64,000 nt of DNA from Trileptium ribeirensis. Taxonomy: Eukaryota; Nematoda; Enoplea; Enoplida; Thoracostomopsidae. The notes below the pieces were generated by a model. The model was not told where the DNA came from. It ran no database searches and saw only the letters and a program-made list of their open reading frames with translations. The translations under genes were made by a program, and so were the position numbers. The stretch is taken from the NCBI GenBank assembly GCA_030248225.1, contig JASANE010012243.1, positions 1 through 64,000 on the forward strand, in the 5' to 3' direction. Numbering within the stretch: position 1 is the first letter of the stretch; each line of letters begins with the position of its first letter. Below are positions 61,001-64,000 of this stretch, in pieces.

Positions 61001-63756
61001 CCTTTGCTATTAATTTTTCAGATTTTTGACTTAGAACGACATGCTATTAGGTTATCGAGCTCGCCGAATACGATGGTCTTGTTATTTAGAGTCTATCTTG
61101 ACTATATCATAATTCTTTATGGGGTTTCCAAGGATTTACGGTCGACGAACCACATTGCAAAAATGTAGTCTGTTTTCATTTTTTGATTATGTATTGCGTG
61201 CATGGCATCAAGCATTATTATCTATAGGTTTTCCTGAACGCTATACAATAATTTGGATACCTGGTGTTCAACACGTATATTTCATGCCTCTCCATACGTT
61301 GTCAACGGGTCTAAGGCCAGTGAATCCGATTTCCAAAATATAAAGTGTGTCTTCAGTAACTTGGTTAAGTATTGCGTGCGTTGCAACAAGAACGGTCGAC
61401 TTAGGTTTATCAGTATGCGAAATATGATAGTTTGGTTATTTGAAGATCCACATGAATATTTTACGCATTTTTCTGACGTTTTCAACGCATTTGGGGTCAA
61501 CGAAACAGATTTGCAAAATTAATATGTCTTCTGCAGTTTGGTTACAATTGGGTACAAAGAGCCAAGAATGATCTACGTATATAGGTTTTTCAGTACGCTA
61601 GATATGATGGTTTTGATTATCTAGCCCAGCACGACTGCTTCACACATGTAGAACTGTTTTCAATGGGTTTAGGGTCGACGAGATTTTAGGACATTCAAAG
61701 GGTTCTGGATTCGAAAGGTTTTAGGGTGGTATATACATCAAATGCAGCCTATTGCAGGTGATTACACAAAATGACAAGTTATAGATGAAACCTCGCTAGC
61801 TCCGTTTCAATTTTGCTTGCAAGATACAAGGATATTCTACTTTATGAGAAAAATACTGTAGTAATGAACTATTCGGCATTCAGAGCTCCATAATTAATGT
61901 AAAAAACGTATTATGATCGTCAATACCTGAGGTACGCAGCCCACATTGGATCTATATATTCAACGACATCTAGCTGTGGAACATTACGCAACAAAAATCC
62001 TGCTACCAGCATACCTGCAATAAACAGAACACGATTTTGTTAAAAATTCATTCGCACTATAATATAATTTACTTTACAGTGCATTACTTTCGCCTACTAC
62101 TGCAACAAATATGAAACAGCGAATCAATTCCAAATGTTGTTCCTGCGTTTAGCAGTCAATTACCACGCATAAATAAAGCACCCGAACACAAGGGAACTTC
62201 ACTATTAAATGTAGCCTTTACATTAGTACAATCCGTCATCGCCATCAGATGAGCACAGTGAGAAGTTCGCACGCAAAGAACAATGTGGATTCAGACCAGG
62301 CCGAAGTACAGAAAATCAAATCCATGGTCTACGCATGTTACCAGAAGAACGATATGAATACCATCAACCGACCGTCGTGGCTTTTATAGACTTCGAAGCA
62401 GCCTTTGATTCTGTTCATAGAGTCGCTGTACAAAATATTAGAGTCCGAGGGCTACCACAGAGCTAACTGCTATGATCCGAGCACAAGACTAGAAAAGAAA
62501 TCATTACAAAGACAAATCCGCAAAGAGTTTGCTGTACAATTAGATACGACTGGCTTCTCCAAGCTATCAAAATTATACCTGGGGTATGAATTTTGGTTTC
62601 CCCATTTGGTAACTGAGGAAGTTGGAAATATACACCTGGGGACAATTCTACCAGTTCAGTTGGGGTACTCCAATTGAACTGGGGGCACCATAAATCAGTA
62701 TAACTGTAACAAAACGTTAAATATGTGTATGTCAATTAACGACTAACTGCAATTGCGGATATGCAACAATAAAAAATTCAATGACCCCTCAATGAAACAT
62801 TTGTGAATTATTAGCCAAAGTAGTGAAAAATTTGCATATTTTTGGCTAACAAAGAATTAGCCGCACAGGAAAGTACTTGGAGGAGCGGATGGCCATGAGT
62901 TGGGGAAACCAAAATTTTCCTGAGGGCGTGAACCTGGGGAAAGTCGATGTACGTGCCCCTTTCCCTATTTGGAGAAACCGTCACGATGTGATATCAAATA
63001 AAAAATGCACTATACCATCATTATATTAATCAACCACCGTGAGGAGTTATGGAAACATAGACCGCTAAAATGAATTTTTCGCTTAGTTAGGATTATTTGA
63101 AAGAGCGAATATTTTTCTACTTGTCCGTTTCATTGATAATTAATCTGGCCTTTCCACAGAGGGTGCCGCACTATTTTCAAGCTCCCCAAAGGTCATGCCA
63201 CCAGGACAACCCTCAGCCCCCTCCCAACTATTTTGATGTGACATCAAAAATTACTGTTCTAACACAATCCGGTATAACATAACTAACTACTACTGTTTGT
63301 ATTAAAACTGTTTACGAAAAAAATTTAAGCAAAATGACGCGCGGCCTGAAAATGGTATTTTCAGTAGGCAACTAAGGAATATTATACAAAATCAATCGTA
63401 TACATGTTGTAAAGGCATCATAAACATCATAAAATGCAATGATTTGACTTTCTGCTGATTTGTGACCACGGTTTCCATCAGCTAATATGTGGAAGGGAGG
63501 GAGGAGTCTCCCAGGTATTTGCGGTGCCCCCAAGTAGGAGCTGGGCGCCCCAAGCTGAAAATCACAGGTTAAGCTTTGGTTCTGTGAAGAGTCTAGTCAA
63601 TATACCAGAGGGTGTACACCATTGTTAAATTATACACGCACGGCAGACAAAACAACTTACCGAACAGAGGAGGCAACTTCGCAAGCGATGCAGCCCATCC
63701 AAATGCATAGCATGTGATAATCAAAATATACAACCCATAAAAGTTTTCATAATTGG
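45888..63756 (-). CDS. SLC9B2: SLC9B/NHA-type cation-proton antiporter, ten exons
   Basis: Exons 63756-63661, 62014-61927, 56009-55827, 54245-54070, 53551-53445, 52092-51931, 51563-51452, 50075-49939, 47644-47567 and 46091-45888 join with GT/AG borders and matching phases into 447 residues plus stop. An upstream exon supplying one base of the first codon, and the N-terminus, must lie beyond 64000. The order of conserved blocks follows human NHA2: MLVAGFLLRNVPQ, LLQAGLGLD, FVLGAVSPAVLVPLMLYLQ, GIPTLVIAASSFDDVVAITT, LSGGGALGCLTVAFVANIGW, FGLISSEIDISLL, VSLAWLPKATVQAALG, VLTLAVLSILITAPLGS. The Asp-Asp pair in SSFDDVVAIT, essential for ion exchange in the CPA2 family, is intact, as is the Lys of LPKATVQ. 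The protein is a multi-pass membrane Na+(Li+)/H+ exchanger of plasma or organelle membranes. Regulation is not visible. Confidence 0.94.
46541..46943 (+). repeat. 83-bp minisatellite, five copies
   Basis: The unit begins 'attttgagacgtgtatgctg' and recurs at 46541, 46624, 46707, 46793 and 46875 with one or two changes each. It lies in the last intron of the antiporter gene. Confidence 0.92.
47567..47644 (-). CDS. SLC9B2: NHA exon i
   Basis: The acceptor TATAATTCACAG and donor CGCGAG|GTATGT bound 26 codons, AALGPRLLDVAIQSGGNPEL and onward. This continues 'ATVQ|AALG' in phase 0 and corresponds to 'AAIGSVALDTARSHGE'. Confidence 0.9.
47705..48464 (+). mobile_element. Family D TIR element, copy overlapping NHA exon-i intron edge
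   Basis: The head 'actagtaattctatcgaa' plus GCAGAGCGTACTGAAGC and the tail 'atggccgatcacacacacac' followed by 'gttacactatggtc' mark both ends. It has about one internal 352-bp unit. It begins only about 60 bp upstream of antiporter exon i (ends 47644). Confidence 0.7.
49330..49705 (-). repeat. Diverged relative of the family E leader
   Basis: Read on the minus strand it has the layout of the family E leader: 'agcgagccaagcttccacct', an 'aaaatcgt' block, 'gatgagtt'-like text, then a 'tctcgagatagagattcgcg' block. Similarity is looser than among the named copies. Confidence 0.4.
49939..50075 (-). CDS. SLC9B2: NHA exon h with LPKATVQ motif
   Basis: The acceptor TACTTTCCAAG and donor GTGCAA|GTGAGC flank GKGISILLVGLAVRLLATFF and KERLFVSLAWLPKATVQ. 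The last segment is near-identical to the family's 'FAWLPKATVQAA'. The Arg in AVRLLATF matches the conserved arginine of NHA2 'LIRILTTF'. Confidence 0.93.
51452..51563 (-). CDS. SLC9B2: NHA exon g
   Basis: The acceptor TGTATTGCAG and donor GATCG|GTTAGT flank 112 nt encoding GNPVSQAIDKCWFIAQPFLF and GLISSEIDISLLDIQVIG. This matches 'W.IFQPLLFGLIGAEVSI' of NHA2. Confidence 0.93.
51931..52092 (-). CDS. SLC9B2: NHA exon f
   Basis: The acceptor CGTTTTGTTATAG was chosen over a CAG 16 bases inside because only it keeps phase 0 with exon e. The 54 codons give LFRFCLLLLAGWLSLFASET, then LSGGGALGCLTVAFVANIGW, ending at donor GAT|GTAAGT. This matches the 'fpGSGGLCTLVMAFLAGMGW' helix. The plus-strand ORF over this exon is a shadow. 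Confidence 0.93.
53090..53290. repeat. Dispersed repeat (family I), copy 1
   Basis: 'cggtttggagaagccagtaa' and the preceding 'gggacatgcccc' segment correspond to 'tatttggagaaaccgtca' at 62966 and 'actcggagaagctagtaa' at 55250. This may be a retroelement 3' end. It lies just downstream of NHA exon e. Confidence 0.4.
53445..53551 (-). CDS. SLC9B2: NHA exon e
   Basis: The acceptor TTTGCTTTCAG and donor TACAAA|GTTAGT flank SISLTILRGPCEVLLGIAFG and IFLGIVTWYLPSHYK. This matches 'VLRGVLEVVIGVATGSVLGF..QYFP' of NHA2. It ends in phase 0. Confidence 0.92.
54070..54245 (-). CDS. SLC9B2: NHA exon d with the Asp-Asp ion-binding motif
   Basis: The acceptor GCTATATTTCAG and donor TCTACGG|GTTGGT bound FVLGAVSPAVLVPLMLYLQK and GIPTLVIAASSFDDVVAITT, ending FSTG. 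The pair DD in SSFDD corresponds to D278/D279 of human NHA2. A longer read-through frame ignoring this donor would break the match to the next exon, which supports the early donor. Confidence 0.94.
55080..55270. repeat. Dispersed repeat (family I), copy 2
   Basis: 'aattagcatatttttagcc', 'gggaagtacctgg' and 'gaggtcgatatgcc' occur in the same order as in 62780-62990 ('tttgcatatttttggcta', 'ggaaagtacttgg', 'aaagtcgatgtacgtgcc'). Confidence 0.5.
55827..56009 (-). CDS. SLC9B2: NHA exon c
   Basis: The acceptor TTGTGTTTAAG and donor CTTGG|GTAAAT flank 183 nt encoding QAAFGIVLLQAGLGLDFFTL, then LKGPCIRLTLLPCIAEAVTV and GWPRSYGFMLG. These match the 'RAGLGLD..ALKKLKGVCVRL' and 'PW.WGFILG' blocks. The preceding intron is 5.9 kb and holds families E and F and the candidate plus-strand exon. 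Confidence 0.93.
57945..58027 (+). mobile_element. Extra left terminus of family F
   Basis: These 83 bp starting ATGGGTCATTTCACGAAACC are nearly identical to the first 83 bp of the adjacent element at 58119, in direct orientation, and then diverge. It is a solo end or remnant of a nested or aborted insertion. Confidence 0.75.
58119..59654 (+). mobile_element. Family F TIR element, complete copy
   Basis: The ends are ATGGGTCATTTCACGAAACC and its inverse at 59635-59654, flanked by ATGTATAT and ATGTATTT (a 7/8 target duplication). The 1.5-kb body carries at least four copies of a 'gtagccccccCgac' motif and the block shared with 13255-14006. The largest frame is an 83-codon minus-strand ORF (59419-59168) with a relative in the other copy. 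No recognised transposase is present. Confidence 0.8.
59819..59995 (+). CDS. Candidate plus-strand exon, acidic Ser/Asp-rich
   Basis: An acceptor 'gatatttttacag' and donor GAGTTG|GTGAGG bound 177 nt (59 codons) that are open in phase 0-0. The encoded segment includes ENSDVTDSSDSKDSNYHPSS and a Cys-containing acidic end, typical of disordered N-terminal regions of transposases or nuclear proteins. It lies antisense within the NHA intron, immediately after the family F element. No partner exon was found. Function is unknown. Confidence 0.35.
60605..61810 (+). mobile_element. Family E TIR element, longest copy
   Basis: A leader ('gggcactaaggggaaaagcg', 'ctccgaccccatcttcatgg', 'tcgtcgagatctacaact') precedes tandem units whose landmark 'tcgacgaaccacattgcaaa' and its variants fall at about 61141, 61316, 61495 and 61673, a period of about 178 bp. 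The right TIR 'tagctccgtttcaa' ends at about 61810. The left TIR is degraded. The element stops about 115 bp short of antiporter exon b. Confidence 0.72.
61927..62014 (-). CDS. SLC9B2: NHA exon b
   Basis: The acceptor TTTATTGCAG and donor CTCAG|GTATTG bound MLVAGFLLRNVPQLDVVEY, matching 'MLLAGFLIRNIP' of NHA2. The Gly and Arg codons are both split and restored in frame. Confidence 0.9.
62225..62480 (+). pseudogene. RTE-like reverse transcriptase catalytic-region relic
   Basis: The plus frame reads EEQCGFRPGRSTENQIHGLR ('q.GFRpGrst.dqi..lr') and PTVVAFIDFEAAFDSVHR (motif A, with Asp of FIDFEAAFDS intact). A frameshift leads to SLYKILESEG. Upstream and downstream parts are lost, so it is a relic in an antiporter intron. 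Confidence 0.82.
62780..62990. repeat. Dispersed repeat (family I), copy 3
   Basis: It shares ordered blocks with 55080-55270 and 53090-53290 (see copy 2). It lies 300 bp after the RT relic in the same intron, so it may be the 3' end of the same retroelement family. Confidence 0.45.
63661..63756 (-). CDS. SLC9B2: NHA exon a, early transmembrane segment
   Basis: The acceptor CATTTCTGTTTCAG and donor TTCG|GTAAGT bound 96 nt that encode NYENFYGLYILIITCYAFGW and AASLAKLPPLFG. This matches the first helix and 'LPtLPPLPSLLG' turn of NHA2. It starts in phase 1, so an upstream exon beyond the window is required. No further exon was seen in 63793-64000. Confidence 0.88.
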
Positions 63757-63792
63757 CTGAAACAGAAATGAAAGATTTTTGAATATGCAGCA

Positions 63793-64000
63793 ATTAGAAG
63801 TAATTGCGTATTACAACTCTGAGTCGAGTCGAGCTTGTGGATCTTAAAATTTCACGCTAGAGACGGGTCACGCCAACTTTCTCAAAAAATCCTGTCGCGG
63901 GTCCATAAGGTCAATTAAATGCTTTACTTGCTTAATATGTACTTCAGTTTTTATTGAAACATTTACATTGAAGTTTATTAAATTTGAACGTTTTATTCAC
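63793..64000. other. NHA upstream intron to window edge
   Basis: No further coding exon of the antiporter was recognised. The frame upstream of 63756 on the minus strand is the intron's polypyrimidine tract. Confidence 0.5.

Overview
This window is AT-rich, intron-rich metazoan genomic DNA. It has no prokaryotic architecture. It carries two recognisable protein-coding genes, both on the minus strand, embedded in dense transposon-derived sequence. The host looks like an invertebrate, probably a protostome. The evidence is that introns are several kilobases long, both genes are deep metazoan families, and the retroelements are of I/R1/LOA-like and RTE-like type. I cannot name the species from the sequence.

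Gene 1 (about 8.3-35.2 kb, minus) encodes a TBP-like factor (TLF/TBPL1/TRF2). Seven exons join in phase: 35181-35051, 32813-32456, 24862-24444, 16300-16130, 12955-12858, 11168-10895 and 8957-8348. A long Gln/Ser/Thr/Pro-rich N-terminus precedes a divergent two-repeat TBP-like core, followed by a long basic-then-acidic tail. Splice phases require one further exon of 3n+2 nt (about 86 nt expected) between 16.3 and 24.4 kb. I could not find it. Gene 2 (45.9 to at least 63.76 kb, minus) encodes an SLC9B/NHA-type cation/proton antiporter. Ten exons join perfectly in phase to give 447 residues with the Asp-Asp ion-binding motif intact. Its first exon or exons lie beyond the right edge.

Region by region: 0-8 kb is non-genic repeats, including a hAT-like element, a compound tandem array and two small TIR elements. 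8-35 kb is gene 1, with introns loaded with MITEs and degraded retroelements. 35-45.9 kb is intergenic, with a retrotransposon 3' fragment, an almost G-free 463-nt tract, a tRNA-Phe-like sequence and a few unrecognised ORFs. 46-64 kb is gene 2, with more TIR elements and a possible plus-strand exon at 59.8 kb.

At least six TIR families recur. Two of them (called D and E here) carry internal tandem arrays of about 352 bp and about 175 bp whose copy number differs between copies. The two host genes are functionally unrelated (transcription initiation and membrane ion exchange), and I see no system linking them. The most unusual features are the G-depleted tract, the satellite-bearing TIR elements, and a TIR element lying 11 bases from the splice acceptor of the first TLF coding exon.
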